Positions 7,687-16,797 of a DNA stretch of 64,000 bases are shown here, piece by piece. Under the pieces are notes generated by a model. The model did not search any database and was not told the origin of the DNA. It saw only the letters and a program-made list of their open reading frames with translations. The stretch is from Streptomyces diastatochromogenes. Lineage in GTDB: Bacteria; Actinomycetota; Actinomycetes; Streptomycetales; Streptomycetaceae. Location: positions 148,336-212,335 of the forward strand of contig NZ_MCGQ01000031.1 in the NCBI RefSeq assembly GCF_002242805.1. Direction: 5' to 3'. How positions within the stretch are numbered: position 1 is the first letter of the stretch; each line of letters starts with the position of its first letter. The translations under genes were made by a program, and so were the position numbers.

Positions 7687-8637
7687 TCAGCAGGCGGCTT
7701 CGAGCACCGCGTCCCCGCACTCCTCGGGCGTGCCCCACGCGGTGCGCAGGGCGCGGGCCTTGGTCAGCCACAGGGACAGGTCGTACTCCGCCGTGTACCC
7801 GATCGCGCCGTGCAGCTGGAGTGCCGTGCGAGCGGTGGCGTAGGCCGCCTCGCAGGCCTTCAGCTTGGCGGCGGCCACGTCCGCGGGGCGCAGGGACATG
7901 GCCGCTCCGAAGAGCAGGGGGCGGGCGAACTCCAGGGCGATCTTCGCGTCGGCGAGGCGGTGCTTGACGGCCTGGAACGAGCCGATGGGGACACCGAACT
8001 GGGTGCGCTGTCTGACATGGGCGACCGTCCGGTCGAGCAGAGCGAGTCCCACGCCGAGGGCCTGGGCGGCGGTGGCCAGGCGTGCCCAGGTCAGGGCGTG
8101 GGCGCTCGACGGGTCGGGGGTCAGGAGTTCGCCGCCGGGGGCCAGCGGGGTCAGGCGGCGGGCGGGGTCGAGGGAGGGGCGGACCGGGCCGGGACCCGGG
8201 GACAGGTGCAGTCCCTCGGGGGTCGGGGCGAGGTGGAGGGCGGCCGCGTCGCCGTCGAGGGCGTACCCGGTGGGCGTCGCCACGGTCGCGATGAGCTCGC
8301 CCGCCGCGAGCCCGGGCAGGAACCGCTTGGCCGGCCCGCCCTCGCCGAGCAGTACGGCCGCCGCGACCGTCTCCACCAGCGGCCCGGGCACCGCGTGCCT
8401 GCCCAACTCCACGAACGCGACGGCCAGTTCCACCGGGTGCGGCCCCAGCCCCCCGTACTCCTCCGGCACGACGAGACCGAACACCCCTGCCTCGGCGACA
8501 CGACGCCACAGCGCGCGGCCGCCCGCATGGTCGCCGCGGCTCCAGTCCCGGACCACCGCCGGGGTGTCCGCCGCCGTCAGCATCGCGTGCAGCGAGTCGG
8601 CGAAGGCATGCTGCTCGGTGTCGAGGAGGAAGCGCAT
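7687..8637 (-). CDS. Acyl-CoA dehydrogenase, short subunit (FadE32/33-like)
   Basis: A 316-residue acyl-CoA dehydrogenase of the short type that pairs with a longer partner in actinobacterial steroid catabolism. Recognisable parts are VPEEYGGLG near 60, the FAD-contact region RQRTQFGVPIGSFQAVKH near 215 and LQLHGAIGYTAEYDLSLWL near 275. Where active homologues carry the catalytic glutamate it reads ARLATAAQALG, so it is probably the non-catalytic half of a heterotetramer. Its start overlaps the longer subunit's stop by 1 nt, which fits stoichiometric synthesis. It is the last gene of the leftward operon from the KstR2-like box at 9800. Confidence 0.82.
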   Translation of the reverse strand: MRFLLDTEQHAFADSLHAMLTAADTPAVVRDWSRGDHAGGRALWRRVAEAGVFGLVVPEEYGGLGPHPVELAVAFVELGRHAVPGPLVETVAAAVLLGEGGPAKRFLPGLAAGELIATVATPTGYALDGDAAALHLAPTPEGLHLSPGPGPVRPSLDPARRLTPLAPGGELLTPDPSSAHALTWARLATAAQALGVGLALLDRTVAHVRQRTQFGVPIGSFQAVKHRLADAKIALEFARPLLFGAAMSLRPADVAAAKLKACEAAYATARTALQLHGAIGYTAEYDLSLWLTKARALRTAWGTPEECGDAVLEAAC

Positions 8638-9788
8638 CAGCGGCGTCCCTTCGGCAGGCCGAGCAGGCGCTCGGCGACGATGTCGCGCTGGATCTCGTTG
8701 GTCCCCGCGTAGATCGGCCCGGCCAGGGAGAACACGTACCCCTCCGCCCAGTCCGTGTCCGCCGACTCGCCCTCCTCGCCCAGCAGATCGAGCGCCGTCT
8801 CGTGCAGTGCCAGGTCGTACTCGGACCAGAACACCTTGTTCATGCTGGACTCCGGGCCGAGCGCGGCGCCCTCCAGGAAGCGGCCGGCGGCCGCGTAGGT
8901 GAACAGCTGGTAGGCGCGGGCACCGATCAGGGCGTCGACCACCCGGGCGCGCGCGTGCCCGGGGCGGCCCCGCGCCTGCCACAGCTCCAACAGCCGGGCG
9001 GCGGAGGCGAGGAAACGGCCGGGGGAGCGCAGGGTGAGGCCGCGTTCGTTGCCCGTCGTGGACATCGCGATCCGCCAGCCCTGGCCGGGCTCGCCGATCA
9101 CGTCCTCGTCCGGCACGAACACCTCGTCCAGGAACAGCTCCGCGAAGGCCGGCTTCCCGTCCAGACGGCCGATCGGGCGGACGGTGACGCCCGGTGCCCG
9201 CAGGTCGAACATCAGGTACGTGAGCCCCTGATGCGGCTTCGGGGCCCCGGGGTCGCTGCGGAACAGGCCGAAGGCCCGGTCGGCGAAGGCCGCCCGCGAG
9301 GACCAGGTCTTCAGGCCGCTCAGCAGCCAGCCGCCGTCCGTCCGCACCGCCCTGGAGGTGAGCGAGGCCAGGTCGGAGCCCGCCTCCGGCTCGGACCAGG
9401 CCTGCGCCCAGACCACCTCGGCGGAGGCCATCGGCGGCAGCACGCGCGCGCGTTGCTCCTCCGTACCGTGGTCGAAGAGGGTCGGCGCGAGCAGGCTGAT
9501 GCCGTTCTGGCCGACCCGGCCGGGTGCCCCCGCCGCCCAGTACTCCTCCTCGAAGACCAGCCAGCGCAGCAGCCCGGCGCCCCGCCCGCCGTACTCCTCG
9601 GGCCAGGACACCACCGACCAGCGGTCCGCGGCCAGTTCGGCCTCCCAGGCGCGGTGCGCCGCGAAACCCTCCGCGGTCTCCAGGGAGGGGAGCGGGGTGC
9701 GGGGCACATGTGCCGCCAGCCAGGCGCGGGCCTCGGCGCGGAACTCCTCGTCGGCCGGAGCGTGGGTCAGGTCCACGGTCGCCGTCAC
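8637..9788 (-). CDS. Acyl-CoA dehydrogenase, long subunit (FadE30/31-like)
   Basis: A 383-residue flavin acyl-CoA dehydrogenase. Family landmarks in order are WPEEYGG near 62, AWSEPEAGSDLASL near 130 (FAD/substrate loop), LSGLKTWSS near 157, TTGNERGLTL near 243 (candidate catalytic glutamate) and IYAGTNEIQRDIVAERLLGLP at the end. The length fits FadE30 (about 385) or FadE31 (about 377) of the mycobacterial KstR2 regulon. The short partner directly downstream favours the FadE31-type heteromer; adjacency to the IpdF-like SDR favours FadE30. It would dehydrogenate a HIP-derived acyl-CoA. Confidence 0.85.
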   Translation of the reverse strand: MTATVDLTHAPADEEFRAEARAWLAAHVPRTPLPSLETAEGFAAHRAWEAELAADRWSVVSWPEEYGGRGAGLLRWLVFEEEYWAAGAPGRVGQNGISLLAPTLFDHGTEEQRARVLPPMASAEVVWAQAWSEPEAGSDLASLTSRAVRTDGGWLLSGLKTWSSRAAFADRAFGLFRSDPGAPKPHQGLTYLMFDLRAPGVTVRPIGRLDGKPAFAELFLDEVFVPDEDVIGEPGQGWRIAMSTTGNERGLTLRSPGRFLASAARLLELWQARGRPGHARARVVDALIGARAYQLFTYAAAGRFLEGAALGPESSMNKVFWSEYDLALHETALDLLGEEGESADTDWAEGYVFSLAGPIYAGTNEIQRDIVAERLLGLPKGRR

Positions 9789-9799
9789 CGTCCTTCCCT

Positions 9800-9813
9800 A
9801 ACAAGTGTTTGGT
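9800..9813. promoter_or_regulatory. KstR2-like operator, site 1
   Basis: AACAAGTGTTTGGT matches the published KstR2 motif AnCAAGnnCTTGnT at all but one fixed position. It lies in the 41-bp gap between the divergent fadE (start 9788) and ipdF (start 9830) genes. A local TetR regulator acting here could repress both promoters. The longer 20-bp core 9797-9816 is nearly the same as site 2 read on the opposite strand. Confidence 0.7.
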
Positions 9814-9829
9814 AGGTTAGCGTGGCCCT

Positions 9830-10615
9830 ATGACAGGCGTCGAGAGTCCGGCGTACGAGCCCGGGCACGGGCTGCTGAAGGGGCGTACCGCCGTCATCAC
9901 CGCGGCGGCCGGCGCGGGGATCGGCGGGGCGACCGCGCGCCGCTTCCTGGAGGAGGGCGCCCGGGTGCTGATCAGCGACGCGCACACGCGCCGTCTCAAG
10001 GAGCACGAGGCCGGGCTGGGCCGGGAGTTCCCCGGCGCGGTGGCCGCGGTGCCCTGCGACGTCACCGACGAGACCCAGGTGCGGGCCCTGTTCGAGGCGG
10101 CCGTACGGGAGCACGGAAAGCTCGACATCGTGGTCAACAACGCGGGTCTCGGCGGGACTTCGGACCTGGTCGACATGACCGACGAGCAGTGGTCCCGGGT
10201 CCTCGACGTCACCTTGAACGGCACCTTCCGCTGCACCCGCGCCGCCCTGCGCGCCCTGCGGGACACCGGCGGCGGGGTGATCGTCAACAACGCCTCCGTC
10301 GTCGGCTGGCGCGCCCAGGCCGGGCAGGCCCACTACGCAGCCGCCAAGGCCGGCGTGATGGCGCTGACCCGGTGCGCGGCGATCGAGGCGGCCGCCTACG
10401 GGGTGCGGGTCAACGCGGTGGCGCCCAGCCTCGCCATGCATCCGCATCTGGTGAAGGTCACCTCGCCCGAACTGCTCCGGGAACTCACCGAGCGGGAGGC
10501 CTTCGGGCGGTACGCCGAGCCCTGGGAGGTGGCCAACGTGATCGTGTTCCTGGCCTCCGGCTACTCCTCGTACCTGACCGGCGAGGTCGTCGCCGTCAGC
10601 AGCCAGCACCCCTGA
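9830..10615 (+). CDS. ipdF: Short-chain dehydrogenase, IpdF-like
   Basis: A 261-residue NAD(P)-dependent SDR. It has a glycine-rich TAAAGAGIGGATARRF loop near 25, CDVTDE near 75, NNAG near 105, a catalytic Ser in NASVVGW, and Tyr/Lys in HYAAAKAG near 167. The length matches mycobacterial IpdF (about 262), which oxidises a hydroxyl on the HIP-CoA side chain during CD-ring breakdown. As in Mycobacterium, it sits next to fadE30-, kstR2- and fadA6-like genes. It heads the operon ipdF-kstR2-fadA6 under the KstR2-like box 17 bp upstream. The pathway assignment rests on synteny. Confidence 0.8.
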   Translation: MTGVESPAYEPGHGLLKGRTAVITAAAGAGIGGATARRFLEEGARVLISDAHTRRLKEHEAGLGREFPGAVAAVPCDVTDETQVRALFEAAVREHGKLDIVVNNAGLGGTSDLVDMTDEQWSRVLDVTLNGTFRCTRAALRALRDTGGGVIVNNASVVGWRAQAGQAHYAAAKAGVMALTRCAAIEAAAYGVRVNAVAPSLAMHPHLVKVTSPELLRELTEREAFGRYAEPWEVANVIVFLASGYSSYLTGEVVAVSSQHP

Positions 10616-10639
10616 CGAACGGCAGACCACAATGGGTTC

Positions 10640-11275
10640 GTGCCGACCAAGAAGAAGCCCCAGGTGACCGCCCCGAAGAAGCCCACGGCCGCAGCCGCCC
10701 AGGCGCGCCGCCACGAACTCCTCGGCACCGCCGCCGAGGTCTTCGCCGAGCAGGGCTACAACGCCACCACCGTCCGCACCATCGCCGACCACGCCGGGAT
10801 GCTCGCGGGCAGCCTCTACTACCACTTCGACTCCAAGGAGTCGATGCTGGAGGAGATCCTGCGGACCTTCCTGGACGAGCTGTGGGACGGCTACGACACC
10901 GTCCTGGCCTCCGGGCTCGGGCCCCGCGAGACCCTGGAGGCCCTGGTCACCGAGTCCTTCCGGGAGATCGACCGGCACCGCGCCGCCGTCGCGATCTACC
11001 AGAAGGAGAGCAAGCAGCTCGTGGCGCAGGACCGCTTCGCCTTCCTCGCCGACTCGCAGCGCCGGTTCGAGAAGGCCTGGCTGTCCACGCTGGAACGCGG
11101 GGTCGCCGAGCGGGTCTTCCGCGCCGACCTGGACGTCCGGCTCACCTACCGGTTCGTCCGGGACACGGTGTGGGTCGCCGCGTCCTGGTACCGGCCCGGC
11201 GGACAACACAGCCCCGAGGAGATCGCCCGTCAGTACCTGTCGATGGTGCTGGACGGGATCGCCGTACGCGAATGA
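10640..11275 (+). CDS. kstR2: TetR family regulator, KstR2-like
   Basis: A 211-residue TetR repressor starting at a GTG. A lysine-rich N-terminal tail (PTKKKPQVTAPKKP) precedes the HTH: RRHELLGTAAEVFAEQGYNATTVRTIADHAGMLAGSLYYHFDSKESML, split here across residues 25-75. The C-terminal part is a ligand-binding domain (WVAASWY near 180). KstR2 represses HIP catabolic genes and is released by HIP-CoA. Its position between ipdF- and fadA6-like genes, and the two motif matches at 9800 and 15906, support orthology. No operator is visible in its own 24-bp upstream gap, so it probably cotranscribes with ipdF. Confidence 0.82.
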   Translation: MPTKKKPQVTAPKKPTAAAAQARRHELLGTAAEVFAEQGYNATTVRTIADHAGMLAGSLYYHFDSKESMLEEILRTFLDELWDGYDTVLASGLGPRETLEALVTESFREIDRHRAAVAIYQKESKQLVAQDRFAFLADSQRRFEKAWLSTLERGVAERVFRADLDVRLTYRFVRDTVWVAASWYRPGGQHSPEEIARQYLSMVLDGIAVRE

Positions 11276-11313
11276 CATCACGCTGAACACCCCTTTCCTG
11301 TGAGGGAGTCGCC

Positions 11314-12454
<1,141 letters not shown>

Positions 12455-12471
<17 letters not shown>

Positions 12472-13513
12472 GGCCCTCCAACTGCTCCAGCACCCCCTCC
12501 GCCTCCTTCACGATCCGCTCCACCAGTTCCGCGCACGACGGCAGGTCGTCGATCACCCCGGCGACCTGCCCGGACGCCATCACCCCGAGGTCCGTACGGC
12601 CGTCCACCATCGCCGACTTCAGCAGCATCGGCGTGTTCGCGGCCAGCAGCACCTGACTCCAGGACAGCTCCTTGCCGTGCCTCAGGGCCTGGCCGTCCCG
12701 GACCAGCTGCCGCCAGGTGAGCCCCGACAGCCGCCGGAAGGCCGAGGCCCGCCGCACCGCGTGGGCGAGAGTCCGTATGCGGCCGGACCGCTCCAGCGTG
12801 TCGACCAGGTCCGTGCGCAGCATCCGGTGCGGCAGCCCGTCCACCGCCCGGGTGACCGTCACGTCCCGGACCGTCGCCGCCAGATACCGGGCCTTCACCG
12901 CGTCCGGCACCGTCGAGTCCGAGGTGAGCAGGAACCGCGTACCCATCGCCACCCCGGCCGCCCCGTAGGCCAGCGCCGCGACCAGGCCCCGCCCGTCGAA
13001 GAAGCCGCCCGCCGCCACGACCGGTATCCGCACCGCGTCCACCACCTGCGGCAGCAGCACGGTCGTCGCCACCTCGCCGGTGTGCCCGCCGCCCTCGCCG
13101 CCCTGCACGATCACCGCGTCGGCACCCCACGCGGCCACCTTCTCGGCGTGCCGCCGTGCCCCGACGGACGGGACGACCACCACACCGGCCTCCTTGAGCC
13201 GGGCGATCAGCTCGGCAGAGGGGGCCAGCGCGAAGGAGGCCACCCGGACCTCCTCGTCCAGCATGATCTGCACGCGATCGGCCGCATCGGCCGCGTCGGC
13301 CCGCAGATTCACCCCGAACGGCGCCCGGGTCCGCGACCGGACCTCCCGTATCGCGTCACGCAGCTGGTCGACGGTCATCGTCGCGGAGGCAAGGATGCCG
13401 AGCGCCCCCGCGTTCGCCGCCGCCGAGACCAGCCGGGGGCCGGCCACCCAGCCCATCCCGGTCTGCACGATCGGATGCCGGACCCCGACCAGCCGGGTCA
13501 GCGCGGTCTCCAT
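12455..13513 (-). CDS. ipdC: Nitronate monooxygenase-family flavoprotein, IpdC-like
   Basis: A 352-residue TIM-barrel FMN protein of the 2-nitropropane dioxygenase/nitronate monooxygenase superfamily. Markers are PIVQTGMGWVAGP at 15, NAGALGILAS near 35, VIVQGGEGGGHTGE near 140 and AAGGFFDGRG near 170. In the steroid pathway the homologue IpdC acts as an HIEC-CoA hydroxylase/oxidoreductase after ring D opening. I prefer the ATG at 13513, sharing 1 nt with the ipdB stop; a GTG at 13516 is equally possible. It is last in the leftward operon echA20-ipdA-ipdB-ipdC. Confidence 0.82.
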
Positions 13514-14280
13514 CACCCCCTCGCCCCCTCGGGCACCTCACGCGCGCGGGCCCCCGCCGGATCCAGCACCTCACGGATCAGCCGCAGCTCCTCCTCGCCG
13601 GGGTCCCGGGTGTACGGCACCTCGTCGGGCACGGCGAGCGCGAACCCCGTCGCCTCCCGCACCTGCTCCACGCTCACCCCCGGATGCAGCGAGGCCAGCC
13701 GCATCGAGTGGTCGGGGGTGGCGAAGTCGAAGACGCCGAGGTCGGAGACGACCCGGGGGATGCGGTGGAAGCGGGCCGTGTTCCCCAGCTCCGCCGCCCG
13801 GTCGTACCCCACCCCGCACACCATGTCCGCCTTTTCCACGAACACCCGCCTGGAGTGTCTGGGGATCCAGTAACTCGTCGGATTGTTGAGTGTGTTGAGC
13901 GGAGCCCCGCGCACCCCGAGCAGCTGCCGGCGGGGCCGGGTCCAGTCGCCGATGCAGGAGATGTTCTGGTTGCCGTACCGGTCGATCTGGCTCGCGCCCA
14001 TCATCACGTGCCGGCTTCCTCCCGCCACCAGGGCCAGATGCTGCCGGTAGGGCAGCCAGCCCTCGGGAGTGCCGTCCGGGCGGACCAGCAGCGCCTCGCC
14101 GTCGGTGAGCAGCAGGTCCGGCGCGAAGGTGAGCCGGGCCAGCCGCGCGCCCAGCGACGGGATCAGGCCCATCGGACTGGCCAGGATCTCCCCGCCGCCC
14201 CGCCAGGCCTCGGCGCAGGCGATCACGCAGTACTCGGCGCGGGTGGGCGGGGGAGAGGGGGCGCGGCTCACGGTGTTCAT
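13513..14280 (-). CDS. ipdB: CoA-transferase family hydrolase beta subunit, IpdB-like
   Basis: A 255-residue beta subunit of the class I CoA-transferase fold. It shows EYCVIACAEAWRGGGEILASPMG at 15-37, GASQIDRYGNQNIS near 95 and GVFDFATPDHSMRL near 185. IpdAB is a ring-opening hydrolase acting on a COCHEA-CoA-type C-ring intermediate rather than a real CoA transferase. The length is close to IpdB of Mycobacterium (about 250). Start and ipdA stop overlap by 4 nt (ATGA). The pathway role is taken from orthology. Confidence 0.83.
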   Translation of the reverse strand: MNTVSRAPSPPPTRAEYCVIACAEAWRGGGEILASPMGLIPSLGARLARLTFAPDLLLTDGEALLVRPDGTPEGWLPYRQHLALVAGGSRHVMMGASQIDRYGNQNISCIGDWTRPRRQLLGVRGAPLNTLNNPTSYWIPRHSRRVFVEKADMVCGVGYDRAAELGNTARFHRIPRVVSDLGVFDFATPDHSMRLASLHPGVSVEQVREATGFALAVPDEVPYTRDPGEEELRLIREVLDPAGARAREVPEGARG

Positions 14281-15125
14281 GGCCGCTCCTGGTGCCAGGC
14301 CTGCACCGCCGACCGGTATGCCTGCTCGTCCCCGTCGAGGAAGCGTGCCGCGAACTCCGGCCAGGGCGTGGCCGCGTACTCCCGCTGGAACTCCTCGTCC
14401 CGGCCGTAGTCCGGTGCGCAGGAGGTGAAGTGCGCGCCGTTCGGTGCCTCGACCACACCCGTCACCGCGAGCCGCTTGAGCAGCAGCGACTGCGGGGCCG
14501 CCTCCTTCGTCAGCTCGGCGGTGTCGACGATCCGTTCGCAGGAGACGTAGGCCGCGTCCGCCGCCTCGCAGAACAGGTCGTCGAAGTACGGGTCCGGGCC
14601 CAGGTACTGCCCGTTGCCCAGCCGGTCGGCGCGGTTGACGTGCACCAGGGCCGCGTCCATCCGCAAGGCGGGCATCGCCACGAACGTCTCCCCGTCCTCG
14701 TACGGCGAAGTGACCGTCCGCAGACCCGGGTTGACCCGCATCACGTCCGAGCCGAGGCCCGCCCGCACCGGCAGGAACGGCAGCCGGTGGGCGGCCGCGT
14801 GCAGCCCCCACATGAACATCCCCTCGTCGACCTCTGTCAGCTCGAAGTCCCCGCGCTCACGGGCCGCCCGGTAGTGCGGTTCGAGCGGGATGGAGTCGAG
14901 GGTGACGAAGGCGGTGACCAGCCTGCGGATCCGGCCGGCCGCGGCCAGCACGCCGATGTCCGGGCCGCCGTACGAGATGACCGTGAGGTCCCCGATCCCG
15001 GCTCTCAGCAGGGCCCTGACCAGTGCCATCGGCTTGCGCCGGGAACCCCAGCCGCCGATGCCCAGGGTCATCCCGCTGGACAGCCGGGAGACCACCTCGT
15101 CGGCGGTCATCGTCTTGTCGCTCAC
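14277..15125 (-). CDS. ipdA: CoA-transferase family hydrolase alpha subunit, IpdA-like
   Basis: A 282-residue alpha subunit of the class I CoA-transferase fold: SGMTLGIGGWGSRRKPMALVRALL at 17-40, YGGPDIGVLAAAGRI near 52 and TEVDEGMFMWGL near 97. Glu101 in EVDEGMF is the best candidate for the catalytic glutamate of IpdA. With IpdB it opens the last steroid ring. The overlap with ipdB fits obligate subunits. It begins immediately after the echA20-like stop (15126). Confidence 0.84.
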   Translation of the reverse strand: MSDKTMTADEVVSRLSSGMTLGIGGWGSRRKPMALVRALLRAGIGDLTVISYGGPDIGVLAAAGRIRRLVTAFVTLDSIPLEPHYRAARERGDFELTEVDEGMFMWGLHAAAHRLPFLPVRAGLGSDVMRVNPGLRTVTSPYEDGETFVAMPALRMDAALVHVNRADRLGNGQYLGPDPYFDDLFCEAADAAYVSCERIVDTAELTKEAAPQSLLLKRLAVTGVVEAPNGAHFTSCAPDYGRDEEFQREYAATPWPEFAARFLDGDEQAYRSAVQAWHQERP

Positions 15126-15869
15126 CTACGCACCCTCCTTCCCGAACGTGTCGCGGACCCGGTCGGCCAGTCCGCTGAGGTTGGCCTCGAACGTGAAGCC
15201 CTGTTCGAAGCGGTAACTGCGGCGCACGTCGACGGGATCGATCCCGTTGATGGCGGCCTTGGCCATGCGCAGCAGCCGTCCGTCCTTGGCGGCGATCTCG
15301 CCGGCCAGCTCCAGCGCCGCCGCACGCAGCTCCGCACGCGGTACCACCCGCCACACCGAGCCGTGCGCATGCAACTCGGCGGCGCTCGCCGTGCGCGCGG
15401 TGTAGTACAGCGCGCGCATCGTGTGTTGCGGGACCAGCCGGGCCAGATGCGTGGCGGCACCCAGTGCGCCCCGCTCCAGCTCCGGCAGCCCGAAGAAGGC
15501 GTCGTCACTCGCCACGATCGCGTCGGCGTTCCCCACCAGGCCTATCCCACCGCCCAGACAGAACCCGTGCACCGCCGCTATCACGGGTGTCTCGCACTCG
15601 TACACCGCCGCGAAGGCCTCCGCGCAGCCCTCGTTGGCACCGATCAGCGCCTCGTGCCCGTCCGCCTGTATCTCCTTGATGTCCACGCCCGCGTTGAAAC
15701 CGCGCCCCTCGGCGGCCAGCACCACGCACCGCACCCCGGGGTCACGGCCCGCCGCGCGCACGGCCTCGGCCAGGGCGAACCAGCCGCGCACCGGCAGCGC
15801 GTTCACCGGCGGGAAGTCGACGGTGACTACGGAAATCCCCTTTTCCGGGACAGACATGGAGACACCCAT
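15126..15869 (-). CDS. echA20: Enoyl-CoA hydratase/isomerase family, EchA20-like ring hydrolase
   Basis: A 247-residue crotonase-fold enzyme. In steroid degraders EchA20 hydrolyses ring D of HIEC-CoA. Segments recalling that family are VTVDFPPVNALP near 12, AEGRGFNAGVDIKEIQ near 50, HGFCLGGGIGLVGNAD near 95 and GLPELERGALGAATHL near 120. Length 247 equals the mycobacterial protein. An open frame extends up to 15914, but that would place the start inside the operator; the ATG at 15869 fits homologue length, and 15857 is also possible. It heads the operon echA20-ipdA-ipdB-ipdC. Confidence 0.85.
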   Translation of the reverse strand: MGVSMSVPEKGISVVTVDFPPVNALPVRGWFALAEAVRAAGRDPGVRCVVLAAEGRGFNAGVDIKEIQADGHEALIGANEGCAEAFAAVYECETPVIAAVHGFCLGGGIGLVGNADAIVASDDAFFGLPELERGALGAATHLARLVPQHTMRALYYTARTASAAELHAHGSVWRVVPRAELRAAALELAGEIAAKDGRLLRMAKAAINGIDPVDVRRSYRFEQGFTFEANLSGLADRVRDTFGKEGA

Positions 15870-15905
15870 GGACGCATCAGCTACCTTCGCACTCAACGCC
15901 TTTCC

Positions 15906-15919
15906 ACCAAACATTTGTT
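15906..15919. promoter_or_regulatory. KstR2-like operator, site 2
   Basis: ACCAAACATTTGTT matches AnCAAGnnCTTGnT with two symmetric changes (CAAA/TTTG). Its 19-bp core 15904-15922 read on the minus strand is almost identical to site 1. It lies between echA20 (leftward) and the first SDR (rightward), so one site could control both arms of the cluster. Confidence 0.65.
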
Positions 15920-15965
15920 AGGTGTGAGGCTTCGAAGCTAGCAGTCGCCGAAGACGAGCGGGAGA

Positions 15966-16004
15966 GCCTGTGGACAACTCCGCGGCAGGGCCTGTGGACA
16001 ACTC
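15966..16004 (+). repeat. 15-bp direct repeat containing two perfect DnaA boxes
   Basis: GCCTGTGGACAACTC occurs at 15966-15980 and again at 15990-16004, a 24-bp period that keeps frame. Each copy contains TGTGGACAA (15969-15977 and 15993-16001), the reverse complement of the preferred Streptomyces DnaA box TTGTCCACA. The repeat also duplicates the GTG start context of the SDR gene. Confidence 0.7.
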
Positions 16005-16797
16005 GCTGCGCGGCAGAACCGTCGTCGTCACCGGCGGCACCCGGGGCGTGGGGGCGGGCATCGCGCAGGCCTTCGCCCAGGCCGGCGCCCGGGTGCTGGC
16101 CTGCGCCCGGCGTCCCCCCGAACAGCCCCTCGACGGCGTGGAGTTCGCACCCCTCGACCTGCGCGACCCGCCGGCCGTCCGCGCCTTCTTCGCCGCGCTG
16201 CCCCGGCTCGACGCCCTCGTCAACAACGCGGGCGGCACCCCGTACCGGCGGCTGACCGACGCGGACGCCGAGCGGCACGCCCGGGTCGTCGAGCTGAACC
16301 TCGTCACCCCGCTGACCGCTTCCCTGGCCGCCTACGACCATCTCCGGCGCGCCCGAGGCTCGGTCGTCATGATCGGCAGCGTGAGCGGCGGCCGTCCCTC
16401 GCCCGGCTCGGCGGCCTACGGCGCGGCCAAGGCGGGCCTGGCGAACCTGGCCGCCTCCATGGCCGTGGAATGGGCGCCGGAGGTCCGCGTCAACACGCTG
16501 GTCGTCGGCATGGTCCGCACCGAGCTGTCTCATCTGCACTACGGCGGCCCGGACGGCCTCGCCGCCGTCTCCCGCACCGTCCCGCTCGGACGGCTGGCCA
16601 CCCCCTCGGACGTCGGCGCGGCCGCCGTCTTCCTCGCCTCCGACGCGGCCGCCTACATCAGCGGGGCGAGTCTGCTGGTGCACGGAGGCGGGGAGCGGCC
16701 CGCCTTCCTGGACGCCGGGACCGTCAACAAGGAAGACCGCAAGGAAGACGGCAGGGAAGACGGCAAGGAAGACCGCCGACAGGGAGGCCTGGGATGA
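15970..16797 (+). CDS. Short-chain dehydrogenase (Rv3549c-like) with charged repeat tail
   Basis: A 275-residue SDR: VVTGGTRGVGAGIAQAF near 18, NNAGGTPYR near 87 and Ser/Tyr/Lys in GSVSGG and AAYGAAKAG near 150. Start is the GTG at 15970 after GGGAG; the GTG at 15994, inside a duplicated start context, would give 267 residues. After the SDR domain ends (LLVHGGGERPAF) comes an unusual tail of KED/RED units encoded by a 12-bp tandem repeat. Position in the cluster matches the SDR pair beside echA20 in mycobacteria. The exact substrate is unknown. It overlaps the next gene by 4 nt. Confidence 0.78.
   Translation: MDNSAAGPVDNSLRGRTVVVTGGTRGVGAGIAQAFAQAGARVLACARRPPEQPLDGVEFAPLDLRDPPAVRAFFAALPRLDALVNNAGGTPYRRLTDADAERHARVVELNLVTPLTASLAAYDHLRRARGSVVMIGSVSGGRPSPGSAAYGAAKAGLANLAASMAVEWAPEVRVNTLVVGMVRTELSHLHYGGPDGLAAVSRTVPLGRLATPSDVGAAAVFLASDAAAYISGASLLVHGGGERPAFLDAGTVNKEDRKEDGREDGKEDRRQGGLG
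16729..16776 (+). repeat. 12-bp tandem repeat, four copies, coding
   Basis: Four tandem copies of AAGGAAGACCGC with one or two changes lie at 16729, 16741, 16753 and 16765. They encode KEDR-KEDG-REDG-KEDR at the SDR C-terminus. The purine-rich, comparatively AT-rich codon use differs from the flanking gene, as expected for recent slippage expansion. Confidence 0.85.

Noticed and set aside
15870..15914. Upstream start for the echA20-like gene at 15914
   Set aside because: It would begin inside the KstR2-like operator and make the protein longer than its homologues.
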